Source: Alloacidobacterium sp035547425 (GTDB lineage Bacteria; Acidobacteriota; Terriglobia; Terriglobales; Acidobacteriaceae). From it: a DNA stretch of 64,000 bases. The notes beneath the pieces are model-generated. The model saw nothing but the letters and a program-made list of their open reading frames with translations. It searched no databases and was not told the origin of the DNA. The stretch is from positions 55,134-119,133 of the forward strand of contig DASZUU010000026.1 in assembly GCA_035547425.1 (NCBI GenBank). Reading direction: 5' to 3'. Shown piece after piece: positions 48,859-58,912 of the stretch (its first letter is position 1; every line of letters starts with the position of its first letter). Made by a program: the position numbers and the translations under genes.

Positions 48859-49607
48859 GCGCTGCGCAGCCTTTGCAGAACGGCGGCAGCGCGCAGGGGG
48901 CCGGTGGGTTCCTCTTCATGCTTGAAATAGGCGAAGACGTCGCCGGATGCGGACTTGCCTCGCAATTGTTCGCAGACGGTGTCGAGCTGCTTTTCCGAGT
49001 AGTCGCTTCGACGCAGGCGGTAACAGGCGAAATCGGCGGTGGCTATGTCGGGAGTTTGCAGTTCATCACTTTCTGCTACGCATAATGCGGTGTTGTAACG
49101 GCGCAGGATGGAATAAATTTCGTCGCTAAACCAGGATTCGTGGCGGAACTCGAAGGCCAGCTTCAGCTTGGTGGAGGACGCGTCGGCGAGAAAGGCGGCG
49201 AGGCGTTCGGAGTCGGCCTTGAAGTTTGGAGGCAGCTGAAAAAGCACGGTGCCGAAACGGTCGGCTTTCACAACGGGCGCGATGGCTTCTGCAAACCTGG
49301 CGATGGCTTCTGCGCAATTTTTTAAGCGAAGAATATGCGTGATGCGCTGGGGAGCTTTGAAGGAAAAGCGAAAGCCGGATGGGATGGCAGACAGCCACGA
49401 ATCGGTGATGGCGGCGCTGGGCAGGCTGCGGAAGGTATAGTTCACTTCGACGGAGTTGAGCTGGGTTGCGTAATACTCAAGGAACTTTTTCGCAGGAACG
49501 GATTTCGGGTAAAAGTCGGGTTTCCAACTGGAATAGGCCCAGCCGGAGCAGCCGACGTAGATCGAGCCGGGCAGTGAGGGATGACTGATTTGCGAGGAGG
49601 AAGTCAA
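48855..49607 (-). CDS. DUF72 family protein, second paralogue
   Basis: A 250-residue DUF72 protein with the family start VGCSGWAYSSWKPDFYP, VEVNYTFRSLP and FSFKAPQRITHILRL, and a C-terminal GDVFAYFKHEEEPTGP. It shares the fold and key motifs with the paralogue at 10880-11761 but is shorter. Its function is unknown. It forms an operon with the YheT-like gene, and a tRNA-His gene lies 8 bp upstream on the same strand. Confidence 0.88.
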   Translation of the reverse strand: MTSSSQISHPSLPGSIYVGCSGWAYSSWKPDFYPKSVPAKKFLEYYATQLNSVEVNYTFRSLPSAAITDSWLSAIPSGFRFSFKAPQRITHILRLKNCAEAIARFAEAIAPVVKADRFGTVLFQLPPNFKADSERLAAFLADASSTKLKLAFEFRHESWFSDEIYSILRRYNTALCVAESDELQTPDIATADFACYRLRRSDYSEKQLDTVCEQLRGKSASGDVFAYFKHEEEPTGPLRAAAVLQRLRSA

Positions 49608-49614
49608 TCGCGTG

Positions 49615-49690
49615 TGGGGCGGCTAGTGGGGATCGAACCCACGACATCCTGAGCCACAGTCAGGCGTTCTGCCGCTGAACTATAGCCGCC
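49615..49690 (-). tRNA. tRNA-His (anticodon GTG)
   Basis: The minus strand reads GGCGGCTATAGTTCAGC at the 5' end, with the extra G-1 opposite discriminator C73. The anticodon arm is CCTGA-CTGTGGC-TCAGG (anticodon GTG), the T arm is GTGGGTTCGATCCCCAC, and a CCA is encoded at 49617-49615. All four arms pair. Confidence 0.95.
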
Positions 49691-49772
49691 ATACAAGAAT
49701 TCATTGTAGCATTTCGAGCGCGGTTATTGTGGCGGTTTTGCATCAGGTCGCTGCATCTAAATTAAGGAGTTT

Positions 49773-50291
49773 ATGCCGGAACCCGATGTTCTTCCACCGA
49801 TGAGCCGAGAGCTTCCGCCGCGCACGCGTGTCGGGGGAAGACTGTTTGCGAATGAAAATCTGGACCTGCTGGCGCATGTGCTGGATGACTGGTTCCGGCT
49901 TCCCGGCACATCGATTCGGTTTGGTCTTGACGGCATTATTGGCCTCGTGCCGTGGGCGGGCGATGTGCTGGCGGGGCTTGCCTCGTGCATTTTAATTGTG
50001 GCGGCGTGGTTCCGCGGCGTTCCTTATGTCACCCTGGCGCGCATGGTCGTCAATTTAGGGATTGATGTAGTGGTTGGATCGATTCCGTTGGTCGGAGATG
50101 CTTTCGATATTGCGTGGAAGGCCAACCGACGCAACTACGCGCTGATGACGCGCCATTTGCGACAGCCGCACAAGCATACGTGGAAGGACTGGATATTTTT
50201 ACTGCTGCTTGGAATGTGTATGGCGGCGATTTTTATGATCCCGCTTATTCTGCTGATATGGTTCGCAGAGTGGCTGGGACATCGTATCTGA
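49773..50291 (+). CDS. DUF4112 membrane protein
   Basis: A 172-residue protein with a soluble N-terminus, the DUF4112 signature LDDWFRLPGTSIRFGLDGII-GLVPWAGD, a repeated IPLVGDAFDIAWKANRRN, and membrane segments at about 60-85 and 147-168. The function is unknown. A short AAGGAG-like site (TTAAGGAGTTT) precedes the ATG. It stands alone between two tRNA genes. Confidence 0.85.
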   Translation: MPEPDVLPPMSRELPPRTRVGGRLFANENLDLLAHVLDDWFRLPGTSIRFGLDGIIGLVPWAGDVLAGLASCILIVAAWFRGVPYVTLARMVVNLGIDVVVGSIPLVGDAFDIAWKANRRNYALMTRHLRQPHKHTWKDWIFLLLLGMCMAAIFMIPLILLIWFAEWLGHRI

Positions 50292-50347
50292 GACGGCATG
50301 GTACGGGGTTGAGTACTGTACAATAAAGAAAGACCCACCAATTGAAT

Positions 50348-50424
50348 CGGGGCGTAGCGCAGTCTGGTAGCGCATCTGCTTTGGGAGCAGAGGGTCGGGG
50401 GTTCGAATCCCTCCGCCCCGACCA
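50348..50424 (+). tRNA. tRNA-Pro (anticodon TGG)
   Basis: The acceptor stem CGGGGCG/CGCCCCG, the D arm, the anticodon arm CTGCT-TTGGGAG-CAG (anticodon TGG), the T arm GGGGGTTCGAATCCCTC and the encoded CCA are all visible. Confidence 0.96.
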
Positions 50425-50739
50425 TGAACACGCTTGTTTGCCATCGTTTAGTTCAAAAACCTTTCAATCGTTTTCAGGTCTTTAATCGGAATCTATGCTG
50501 CAAAAAGCTGGGTAGACGATTATCCTATACGGCCGCCTGATCGGATGGACAGGATTGCGGCCCCTCCGAAGATTTGGCTGCCGGCTTCATACAACCCGGG
50601 CACATCATAAGCGCGTCAAACATATACACCTTCAGAAGCGAGATGCAACCCAAATCGCCTCGCAGAGACGTGGATGAGGCTCTGCGAAACAGACGGGTTT
50701 CGTCCCTCCGTCTCACCGTGATTTGGGGAGATTATTTTG
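50425..50739 (+). other. Non-coding stretch between tRNA-Pro and the histidine kinase gene
   Basis: No ORF with a convincing start and codon pattern is seen. It holds the leader of the kinase gene, ending in TTGGGGAG about 10 bases before the ATG, and a T-rich segment just after the tRNA that could contain its terminator without a clear stem. Confidence 0.5.
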
Positions 50740-53700
50740 ATGAATGGGCCCACGGCACCACCATTGCAAAGTTCGGTTCAAGGCAACATCGATAAAGACG
50801 GAAATGGTGGGAGCATAGCACCGTCGCCGAGCTTGTGTGGAATCGGCGACAGGGATCATGTTGTCCACTTTTATAAGAACGAAGCTTCACTTCTGGACTA
50901 TTTAGTTGACTTCGTTGCAACCGCTCTGAAGGCGGGAGATAACACTCTCATCATCGCCACGCCGCGGCATCGCCAGCAGCTTGCAATATCTTTAAAACCA
51001 CAGGGAATCGTTGCCGGCCAGATGCTCAGGCAAAAGCGGCTGGTTGAGCTCGACGCTTCTGAGACGCTGGCCAAATTCATGGTGGATGACTGGCCGGACA
51101 AGGAGCGATTCATTGATGTTGTGGGCGGAGCCATTTCCCGGATAGTCGCCGGAACCGATGACAAGAGCTCTCATCTCGCGGCATTTGGAGAAATGGTCGC
51201 CCTACTTTGGGCTGATGGGAAATATGATGCCGCGGTATACCTCGAACAACTGTGGAACGATCTAGCGCAAACATATTCATTTTCGTTGCTGTGCGCTTAT
51301 CCTCAGGAGACATTTAAAGACGAGATACACGGCAGGTTCTTTGAGGACATTTGTGAGAGTCATTCCCGAATTCTTCCGGCGGACAGCTATTCTGTTTTGA
51401 GAGACGAATTGGACCGTATTCGTGAGATCGCACGTTTTCAGCAGAAGGCACAGGCTTTGGAAACTGAATTAATAGAATGCCGCCGCGGAGAACAGCAGCG
51501 GCATGAGGCTGAAGCCGCGCTCAGGCAGAGTGAAGAGGAATTGCGCATACTGCACGAAGTAGGCGCGCTGCTCGCCTCGGAACTGGATTTGAAAAAGGTT
51601 GTGCAAGCTGCCACCGATGCGGCTCGACATTTGAGCGGAGCCGAATTCGGTGCTTTCTTCTACAACGCAGTGAATCAAGACGGCGAGAAATATTTCCTGT
51701 ACACACTTTCCGGCGCGCCTTATGAGGCGTTTGCGAAGTATCCCATGCCGCGCAACTCGGCGCTGTTTGCTCCAACCTTTGCCGGGGAACGAACGATCCG
51801 ATTGGAGGATGTTCTCAAAGATCCCAACTATGGCAAGACCGCTCCGTACTACGGTATGCCTCCGGGACATTTGCCGGTTCGCAGCTATCTTGCAGTGCCG
51901 GTCACCTCTCGTTCGGGCGAGGTATTAGGCGGGCTTTTTTATGGCCACTCGGAGCCCGGAGTCTTTACGGAAAGAGCAGAACGCCTGGTTGAGGGAGTTG
52001 CAAAGCATGCGGCGATTGCTCTCGATAATGCCCAGCTCTATCAACGGGCACAAGACGAGATCGCGCAACGCAAACAAATCGAAACAGCCTTGCGCGCAAG
52101 CGAGGAGCGTTTTCGCTCTATCTTTGAGCAAACGGCCTGCGGAATCGCCCAAACAGATATAACAGGGCGTTTCATTTTAGTGAATGACTACTATTGCGAG
52201 ATTGTTGGCCGCCCGCGCGCGGAATTAATGAACCTTCGGATGCAGGACATCATGCATGCGGAGGACTTGCCCGACGCTGTCTCATTCGCCGTGCTGTCTG
52301 AAGAGAGAGCGCCTCTCGCGGTAGAAAACCGCTATGTGCGGCCCGATGGTTCGCATGTCTGGGTGAGAAACCATCTTTCAGCAGCGCGCTATGGCAACGT
52401 CGATCTTATCCTGTCGGCGATTACGGATATCACTGCCGGCAAGCAGGCAGAACAGGTGAAGGCAAGATTAGCCGCTGTGGTGGAGCACTCGGATGACGCC
52501 ATCATCACCAAAGACCTGAATGGCATTATCACTACCTGGAACCGCGGAGCCATGCGGATCTTCGGCTATACAGCGGAAGAAGTAATTGGGCGCCCGGTCA
52601 CCATTCTTATGCCCCCGGACCGGGTAAATGAGGAGCCGGGCATTCTGGAGCGCATCCGCAGAGGGGAGAACATTGATCATTACGAAACTGTTCGTCGCCG
52701 TAAGGATGGAACATTACTGGACATCTCCCTGACTGTTTCGCCGATTCGAGACGGGCAGGGCAGGATTACGGGTGCGTCAAAAATCGCGCGCGACGTCAGC
52801 GCCAATAAGAAAGCTCAGGAAGCTTTGCGGCAGAGTGAAGAGCGCTTTCGCACCTTCATGAATGCAACTTCAGATGTCATCTATCGCATGAGCCCCGATT
52901 GGGCAGAGATGCGCTATCTGGATGGCAAGGAATTCATTGAGGATCAAAAAGAGCCGAATCGGACATGGCTGGTTAAATACATCCCGCCCGACGACCATGC
53001 GTATGTGATGACGGCAATACAGAAAGCGATACGCACACGGAGCAATTTCGAACTGGAGTATCGGGTCTTGCGCCCGGACGGAAGCCTGGGCTGGACGTTC
53101 TCGCGCGCCATCCCGATTCTGGATGACAGCGGTCAAATTATCGAGTGGTTCGGCACGGCTGCAGATATTACCGCGCGGAAGCTCTCGGAAGAAGCCTTGC
53201 GCATCAACGAGGAGCGGCTGCGAAAGGTGGAGAAATTGGCTGCGGCAGGTCAACTTGCTGCATCCTTCGCGCATGAAATCAACAATCCGCTCTCGTCGGT
53301 CACCAATGTGCTCTACCTGCTGGAGGGTTCTGAGCTTCCGCAGGACTCGAAGGCTTTGGTGCAAACCGCAGCATCGGAACTGGCGCGGGTATCTCGTATT
53401 GTTAAACAAAGCCTGTCCTATTACCGCGTCGGAAGTGTTCCCAAGGTAGAAGATTTGGGAAACATTGTTGAGGAGTCTCTCCAGGTCTTCGCGGAAAAGA
53501 TTCAGCGAGCTCAGATTCAAATGAGAAAGCAAATCACACCGGGTACGCTCGTGCTGGGCTTCGCAGGGGAGATTCGCCAGGTGATCGACAATTTGATCTT
53601 GAATGCTGTTGAAGCTATGCGAGGTGGCGGATGCCTTACCATTTCGGTACGCACTTCGTATAACTGGAATACGCTCCGGCCATGTGCGCGCTTTACTGTT

Positions 53701-53910
53701 GCAGACAATGGATGCGGCATGTCGAAAGAACATCTCTCCCGAGCCTTTGAACCTTTCTTTACGACAAAGCAGGAAAAAGGCACAGGTCTTGGGCTATGGG
53801 TTGTGCGTGGTATTGTGGCGAAGCACGATGGATACATCGGCATCCGGAGTAGAGACGATGCGGCTCACTCCGGCACAGTGATTTCTATACGATGGCCCTC
53901 CGCCGGCTAG
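50740..53910 (+). CDS. Orphan sensor histidine kinase: MEDS, GAF, three PAS, HisKA/HATPase
   Basis: A 1056-residue cytoplasmic kinase. Domains are an N-terminal MEDS (DcmR-sensory) domain (about 35-215: DHVVHFYKNEASLLDYLVDFV), GAF (about 260-430), three PAS/PAC modules (about 450-570, 575-695 and 700-820), a HisKA-like segment with the phospho-His in SFAHEINNPLSS (His845), and a HATPase (NLILNAVEAM, DNGCGMS, GTGLGLWVV). There are no membrane segments. No response regulator is adjacent. The MEDS domain occurs in sensors of one-carbon or gas signals; the ligand here is unknown. ATG 50740 follows a one-codon TTG alternative. Confidence 0.88.
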   Translation: MNGPTAPPLQSSVQGNIDKDGNGGSIAPSPSLCGIGDRDHVVHFYKNEASLLDYLVDFVATALKAGDNTLIIATPRHRQQLAISLKPQGIVAGQMLRQKRLVELDASETLAKFMVDDWPDKERFIDVVGGAISRIVAGTDDKSSHLAAFGEMVALLWADGKYDAAVYLEQLWNDLAQTYSFSLLCAYPQETFKDEIHGRFFEDICESHSRILPADSYSVLRDELDRIREIARFQQKAQALETELIECRRGEQQRHEAEAALRQSEEELRILHEVGALLASELDLKKVVQAATDAARHLSGAEFGAFFYNAVNQDGEKYFLYTLSGAPYEAFAKYPMPRNSALFAPTFAGERTIRLEDVLKDPNYGKTAPYYGMPPGHLPVRSYLAVPVTSRSGEVLGGLFYGHSEPGVFTERAERLVEGVAKHAAIALDNAQLYQRAQDEIAQRKQIETALRASEERFRSIFEQTACGIAQTDITGRFILVNDYYCEIVGRPRAELMNLRMQDIMHAEDLPDAVSFAVLSEERAPLAVENRYVRPDGSHVWVRNHLSAARYGNVDLILSAITDITAGKQAEQVKARLAAVVEHSDDAIITKDLNGIITTWNRGAMRIFGYTAEEVIGRPVTILMPPDRVNEEPGILERIRRGENIDHYETVRRRKDGTLLDISLTVSPIRDGQGRITGASKIARDVSANKKAQEALRQSEERFRTFMNATSDVIYRMSPDWAEMRYLDGKEFIEDQKEPNRTWLVKYIPPDDHAYVMTAIQKAIRTRSNFELEYRVLRPDGSLGWTFSRAIPILDDSGQIIEWFGTAADITARKLSEEALRINEERLRKVEKLAAAGQLAASFAHEINNPLSSVTNVLYLLEGSELPQDSKALVQTAASELARVSRIVKQSLSYYRVGSVPKVEDLGNIVEESLQVFAEKIQRAQIQMRKQITPGTLVLGFAGEIRQVIDNLILNAVEAMRGGGCLTISVRTSYNWNTLRPCARFTVADNGCGMSKEHLSRAFEPFFTTKQEKGTGLGLWVVRGIVAKHDGYIGIRSRDDAAHSGTVISIRWPSAG

Positions 53911-53958
53911 GATCAACCGGCGGAAATCCATCCGGCAACGGAGCTTGGATGCCGGCAC

Positions 53959-56709
53959 CTACCTCGCTTCTTTGGTTATCGCTTCTGCGGCATTGCCGGC
54001 AACGACCCAGTTGGCTGAACCTGCGACGACGGCTTCGTCCTCGAACCAGAGGAACCCAAAGTCATCAATGCACTCCGGAAAATCCGGCTTGATAATGATG
54101 TATCCCGGAATTACGGCGCCTGGAATATAGGAATTATCGGCGCGATTGTTGCTGTATGTTCTTGTCTTCGAAACCGTACCGACGCCGGCGACGTACGAAG
54201 TACTGGAAACCGGATGCGTGCCGAGGATGTAATTGACGGCGCGAAGCGTATATTCCGGGCCGACAAGATCGGGAAATGTTTTGTGCAGGAAATACATCCG
54301 GATGGCCATGTCGACCACAGCGCCTGATCCGCCCCATGTTCCCAGGCTTGGGGGAACGCCGAATGGCGTGTCGCCCAGCTGCTTGTCCAGGTCCGCCATA
54401 TACGTCTTCACTGCTTCCCGCATTTGATCCTTCGCGTTCGGATCGAGATATGGCAGTGCCCGGACTGCCGTCCAGCCATGCATGCCCATTTGCTGGGGCG
54501 TGATCATTTGAGGGAACAGCTCTTTCAGACGAGACTTGTAAGGTTCGGCGCCATTGGTGGCGATGGTCAATTCCAGAGCCGCAGCCCAGTCTATTCCTAC
54601 GCCGAAGCCACGCCGGTTTTCCGCGGCTGGACGAGGTGGCCGCGCGCCGGGGGTGCTGTGCACCGTGCCCTGAGATGCTGCCAGCACGCCGCCTGAGGAA
54701 GATGCGCCGCCGAAGCCGCCCTCTCCGGGGTTTTGCTCTGGGCGAGCCTTCTGCTGATTCCATGCCTTGATCGCGGTATCGAGGCAGTCTTTTGCGATTG
54801 CGGGGTCGTAATCTTTCAGCACATCGGAGGCGGCAGCCAGCGCCGCAATCGCATTCCACTCGAAAAACGGGTTGTCTGTTGTGAATATCCAGCGGTCATC
54901 CGGCTTGCCGGAGTAGTCGCCTTTCACCTCATTGGGCCCCAGACTGGGATCATAGATGCGTCCGTCGGTCTTCGATGCTCCGTCGCCCACCTGCGTGTAT
55001 TGGCGCAGATCGGGTTCATGAGTCCCGCGGATGGCGTGGCCGATATTGTGGTATTGCGCCAGTATGTACAGAGCACCGTGCTTGATCTGCTCCACGGTGT
55101 CCGGCACGCCATCGGGGCGGTGCATTTCGACTTCGCGCGCAGCCTCGTTCACCGTAAGCTCGTCGTATTTGAGATTGAACTCGCGGTAGGCCAGGGCGAG
55201 GCTCTGGATGGCGCTTAATTGAGCGGGCTCTTCCAGGTCGAAGTCACCGGCATCATACCATCCGCCTACGTTCATTCCGGGAATGTGGTCGCCGCCTTTG
55301 TACTTCCCATCAGTGGCCGTTGCCTGGTTCCAGCCGTCGAACTGTTCGCCAACTACAGGCGCCATGCGGCCATCGTCCAGATGTGAAGCGCCGTGCCACA
55401 TGCGATAGCCTTCGCGTACGGAGACGTGATCCATCTGCTCCGCAAGATGATGATCCAGGCTATCCTGCCAGATCTTTGCATAGACATCCGGGGAGATGGG
55501 GAAGGGGGCTGTACGATGGTCTGCGTACTGGATTACATAAAGGCCGGGCTCTCTGACCGGAGTAAAGTCGAACTTGGAATAAACATAGCGTAGCCAAGGC
55601 GTGGAAGGCGTAATTGGGCCTTCAAAGACCTGCTTGTACGAGCCGTCCTCCATCATGCGCAGTACTTTTGCCGTCTTCGGACCGTTGTACTTCGGGTCCA
55701 ATTCCAGCACCGCCACCTTGGAAAAATCCGGCGCATATCCCACCTGGCTATGGGCGATGACTGGCGGGCGTGTCCAGCCGGGAATTACATCCGGACGAAT
55801 GTGCCACACGATGGCATCGGTAGTCTTGCCGGAAGGAATTAGCGAGCGCAACACAAACCAGCCATTCTGCGCCCGGTTGCGCCCGTCGAAGAGCATGAGG
55901 TCCGCCGTATCCGATGTGACGTTTACGCGGGCCAGATTGTCGTCGACGCCCAGGGTGATGCTCCTGCCCTGGGCGAACGGCAACGGCTGTGTGTATCCCT
56001 TGTCCTTGTCCCATTTCTCCAGGTAGTACGCCTTCTTTGGCTCGTCAGGCAGCGGCAATACCTTGATCATGGGATCGTCCGGTGTTCGCGGAAAGATGCC
56101 GGCTTTTGTTCCGTCGACAAGGTAAGCCTTGCCCATGTAGATGGAGGGCAGGAACTCCAGATTGAAGCCGGCCCGTCCGATGAGTTTCTGCGGTAGAGGC
56201 TTATCCAAATTGATGCTGACCTTCACGCCGCCCGGTTCTGCCGCTACTTTCAAGGTGTAGCTCAAGTCGAAGCTCGGGAAAGCAAGATCGGCGCTGAGCG
56301 TGTTGTTTGCTTTATCGATGTGGCGGCCTTTAAGGGTTGCCACCAGGTCCCACTGCTCGGGTGTAGGCATCAGGCGAACGTCGCCATTGGTGGCGATGCG
56401 CTGCCCGTGGAGAATCATCTCCATGGCAGTATTCTTCTGGTCTACGAAAACAGGATGGTAAGTGCTGTCATAGAGAAAGACGCTAAAACCTTGCGTGTCG
56501 AGGTAGTTCTTATCATTTACCTTCATCGCAAAGCTGCCTTTTGGATTCTCTTCCAGTGCAGCGCCATGGATTTTAATGTGGGCCGGTTCGGCCTCGGTGC
56601 CATGCGCAGGCGGAGGAACGATGGTTTGTATTTGTGCGAAAAGCGATCCTGCGCACGCAAGAATCGTTGCTGTTGCGCATGAGCAAAACAAATTTCTTAT
56701 TGTCATCAT
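53959..56709 (-). CDS. Glycoside hydrolase family 9 (endoglucanase-type), exported
   Basis: A 916-residue protein with a signal peptide ending SLFAQ and an unassigned N-terminal beta domain (about 30-320). A cellulase N-terminal Ig-like domain (about 330-420: VIAHSQVGYAPDFSKVAVL) and a GH9 (alpha/alpha)6 barrel follow. The catalytic Asp motif is GGWYDAGDFD, and the C-terminal glutamate lies in the WFEDEAVVAGSANWV region. Expected substrates are beta-1,4-glucans or related polysaccharides. The ATG-ATG start at 56709 fits the signal peptide; the ribosome-binding site is weak. It converges on the histidine kinase gene. Confidence 0.87.
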   Translation of the reverse strand: MMTIRNLFCSCATATILACAGSLFAQIQTIVPPPAHGTEAEPAHIKIHGAALEENPKGSFAMKVNDKNYLDTQGFSVFLYDSTYHPVFVDQKNTAMEMILHGQRIATNGDVRLMPTPEQWDLVATLKGRHIDKANNTLSADLAFPSFDLSYTLKVAAEPGGVKVSINLDKPLPQKLIGRAGFNLEFLPSIYMGKAYLVDGTKAGIFPRTPDDPMIKVLPLPDEPKKAYYLEKWDKDKGYTQPLPFAQGRSITLGVDDNLARVNVTSDTADLMLFDGRNRAQNGWFVLRSLIPSGKTTDAIVWHIRPDVIPGWTRPPVIAHSQVGYAPDFSKVAVLELDPKYNGPKTAKVLRMMEDGSYKQVFEGPITPSTPWLRYVYSKFDFTPVREPGLYVIQYADHRTAPFPISPDVYAKIWQDSLDHHLAEQMDHVSVREGYRMWHGASHLDDGRMAPVVGEQFDGWNQATATDGKYKGGDHIPGMNVGGWYDAGDFDLEEPAQLSAIQSLALAYREFNLKYDELTVNEAAREVEMHRPDGVPDTVEQIKHGALYILAQYHNIGHAIRGTHEPDLRQYTQVGDGASKTDGRIYDPSLGPNEVKGDYSGKPDDRWIFTTDNPFFEWNAIAALAAASDVLKDYDPAIAKDCLDTAIKAWNQQKARPEQNPGEGGFGGASSSGGVLAASQGTVHSTPGARPPRPAAENRRGFGVGIDWAAALELTIATNGAEPYKSRLKELFPQMITPQQMGMHGWTAVRALPYLDPNAKDQMREAVKTYMADLDKQLGDTPFGVPPSLGTWGGSGAVVDMAIRMYFLHKTFPDLVGPEYTLRAVNYILGTHPVSSTSYVAGVGTVSKTRTYSNNRADNSYIPGAVIPGYIIIKPDFPECIDDFGFLWFEDEAVVAGSANWVVAGNAAEAITKEAR

Positions 56710-56861
56710 TCTCTCACTAGTAATTCGATTTAATACGGAGATATTCGCATTGAAGCGGAGCGCACCGGTTTGCACAGCAACAAATATATCCATCGGGCGG
56801 CGACTTACACAACGCAGGAAGCCAATAGCCGATTGAGCCAATTTTTCCCCAGCGGCTCCGT

Positions 56862-57866
56862 TTATAGTGTGGCGGCTCGAGCGTATTTCCTGGGAGAACA
56901 GCCCATCATGCGTCGAAAGGCTTTGCCGAAGGAGCTCTCGGATTCGTAGCCGAGCGATTGTGCGATGGAGGAGAGGCCGTCAGAGGAATTCTTGAGCCGG
57001 TCGGCAGCCAGAAGCATGCGCCAGCGGGTGAGGTATTCCATGGGAGTGGTGCCGACGATCTCCCGAAAGCGCAAAGCAAAAACTGAGCGAGACATGCCGA
57101 CGCGTTCGGCCAGTATTTGCAAAGTCCAGGGGTATGCGGGATCGCGGTGCATGCTGGCGATAGCGGCGCTCATATGCTTATCGGACAAAGCAGAGAGCCA
57201 GCCCTGGTTCGCGGTCGCGGAGTCGGCCAGGTGCAGGCGCAAAGCCTGAATCAGCATCATATAGGCGAGTTGCTGGGCAATCAGCGATCCGCCCGGTTGT
57301 GGGTCACGCAGCTCTTCGCGCAAGCGTTCGAGCGACCAGCGCATGGCGGCTTTGTCCGACTCGCGGCGGATGTGGACGATAGGCGGCAGCGAGTGAAGAA
57401 GCATTTCGGCGTGGCTGCCGGTGAACCCGAAGAAGCCCCCTGCGATGTACCGCATGTTTCCGGTGATCTCTGCGACATCGCGTTTCATGCTTTGCTTAAC
57501 ACAGGCATCGGTATAAAGAACAGGCTCAAGGGCGAGATCGGTTGCGAGCCGGAAGGGAAGTCCACGAGGCAACAGAAAGCAGTCTCCTGCGCGAAGGAGC
57601 ACCGGATCTGATACGCCTTCGACCACTAGCCAGCATTCACCGGCAAGAATGGCGTAGCATTTGATGCCCTTATATTGTGGGAAACGGATAGCTATCTCAT
57701 CGGGAACCAGGAATCCGCCGGAGATTAGGCTTTGTGGTTTGAGGAGAGCAAGAACCTCTGAAAGCGGATCCATTCGCTCACTCGATTCCCTAAATGGCTG
57801 CAAAGATGATGCCCCGGGCATCTGGCCTTCGGAATTTTCATGAGGCGGGACGATTGGACCAATCAT
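56862..57866 (-). CDS. AraC-family regulator with cupin-type sensor domain
   Basis: A 334-residue protein. The N-terminal AraC cupin_6 domain begins MDPLSEVLALLKPQSLISGGF, and the C-terminal double helix-turn-helix has WTLQILAERVGMSRSVFALRFREIVGTTPMEYLTRWRM and SIAQSLGYESESSFGKAFRR. Relatives often sense small organic compounds and control adjacent oxidoreductases. The Met at residue 32 (57773) matches the usual family start and is a serious alternative. It is divergent from the NAD-epimerase gene, which it probably controls. Confidence 0.83.
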   Translation of the reverse strand: MIGPIVPPHENSEGQMPGASSLQPFRESSERMDPLSEVLALLKPQSLISGGFLVPDEIAIRFPQYKGIKCYAILAGECWLVVEGVSDPVLLRAGDCFLLPRGLPFRLATDLALEPVLYTDACVKQSMKRDVAEITGNMRYIAGGFFGFTGSHAEMLLHSLPPIVHIRRESDKAAMRWSLERLREELRDPQPGGSLIAQQLAYMMLIQALRLHLADSATANQGWLSALSDKHMSAAIASMHRDPAYPWTLQILAERVGMSRSVFALRFREIVGTTPMEYLTRWRMLLAADRLKNSSDGLSSIAQSLGYESESSFGKAFRRMMGCSPRKYARAATL

Positions 57867-57965
57867 ACGGACTTTCAGTATAGATCGTCCTTCAGTAGAA
57901 GCCCATCTAGTGAATGACGGCGTAGATCAGCCGCGCACTTGCGAGATTTTCAAGGAGATATCATC

Positions 57966-58856
57966 ATGCGTATTTTTGTGACGGGAGCGCCGGGGTTCAT
58001 CGGTTCGGCGCTGGTTCCGGAGTTGATTCAGGCAGGACATCAAGTATTAGGACTGACGCGATCTGAAGCCGGCGCCGAAAAGCTGCGAGCGGCAGGAGCA
58101 GAGGTTTTGCATGGAAACATTGAAGACCTCGATAGTCTGCGCGATGGAGCAGCCAAGTCGGACGGCGTAATTCATTTAGCTTTCAACCATGACTTTTCGC
58201 AATTTCAAAAAAACTGTGATGATGATCGCAAAGCGATCGAAGCCATCGGCGAGGTGCTGGTGGGATCGAATCGGCCATTTGTTGTGACCTCGGGGACGGC
58301 GATTGCCGCGAACGTCGATGGCAAGCCCTCGACCGAAGATAGCCCAAAGGCATCGTGGAACCCGCGCGCAGCTTCAGAAGCGGCAGTGGTCGAGGTGACG
58401 ACCCGCGGCGTGAATGCCTCTATCGTGCGATTGCCGCAGGTTCACGATACGCGCAAGCAGGGCTTGGTGCCTTATCTTCTCGCGGTGACGCGGGAAAAGG
58501 GCGTTTCCGCATATATCGGCGACGGCAGCAACCGTTGGCCGGCGGCGCATGTGTCGGATGTGGCGCGTCTCTATCGCTTGGCCTTCGAAAAGGCGGAGCC
58601 GGGCGCGATTTATCACGCAGTGGACGAAGAAGGAGTGTCGATAAAGGCCATTGCCGAGGCGCATGCTCGCGGACTGAAGGTGCCTGTGGTCAGCATCAAG
58701 CCGGAAGAGGCAGAAGCGCACTTCGGCTGGATTGCGCGCTTTGCTCAACATGATATGCCTGCTTCGAGCGCGGTCACGCGGCAGAAGCTGAACTGGAAGC
58801 CAACCGGGCCGGGGCTGATCGCCGATCTGGACGGAATGGACTACACGCAAGCCTAA
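57966..58856 (+). CDS. NAD(P)-dependent epimerase/dehydratase-like extended SDR
   Basis: A 296-residue protein with the Rossmann motif MRIFVTGAPGFIGSALVPEL and the body VIHLAFNHDF, SGTAIAANVDG and GDGSNRWPAAHVSDVARLY. The catalytic YxxxK is not evident (the region reads WNPRAASEAAVVE), so it may bind rather than convert substrate, or use an atypical site. It resembles YeeZ/NmrA-type extended SDRs. AAGGAGATATC lies before the ATG. It is divergent from the AraC regulator. Confidence 0.82.
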   Translation: MRIFVTGAPGFIGSALVPELIQAGHQVLGLTRSEAGAEKLRAAGAEVLHGNIEDLDSLRDGAAKSDGVIHLAFNHDFSQFQKNCDDDRKAIEAIGEVLVGSNRPFVVTSGTAIAANVDGKPSTEDSPKASWNPRAASEAAVVEVTTRGVNASIVRLPQVHDTRKQGLVPYLLAVTREKGVSAYIGDGSNRWPAAHVSDVARLYRLAFEKAEPGAIYHAVDEEGVSIKAIAEAHARGLKVPVVSIKPEEAEAHFGWIARFAQHDMPASSAVTRQKLNWKPTGPGLIADLDGMDYTQA

Positions 58857-58912
58857 GGCTGTGCCACACAGCTGGCGGGTAAATGAGTATTGCCGTCGAT
58901 GGCAGGGCTAAA

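Noticed and set aside
50525..50716. Minus-strand 63-codon ORF with a CPGC zinc-ribbon-like start (MMCPGCMKPAAKS)
   Set aside because: The Cys pair is suggestive, but the second pair is not properly formed, there is no ribosome-binding site at the outer start, and the ORF lies in the leader of the kinase gene. The evidence is too weak to annotate.
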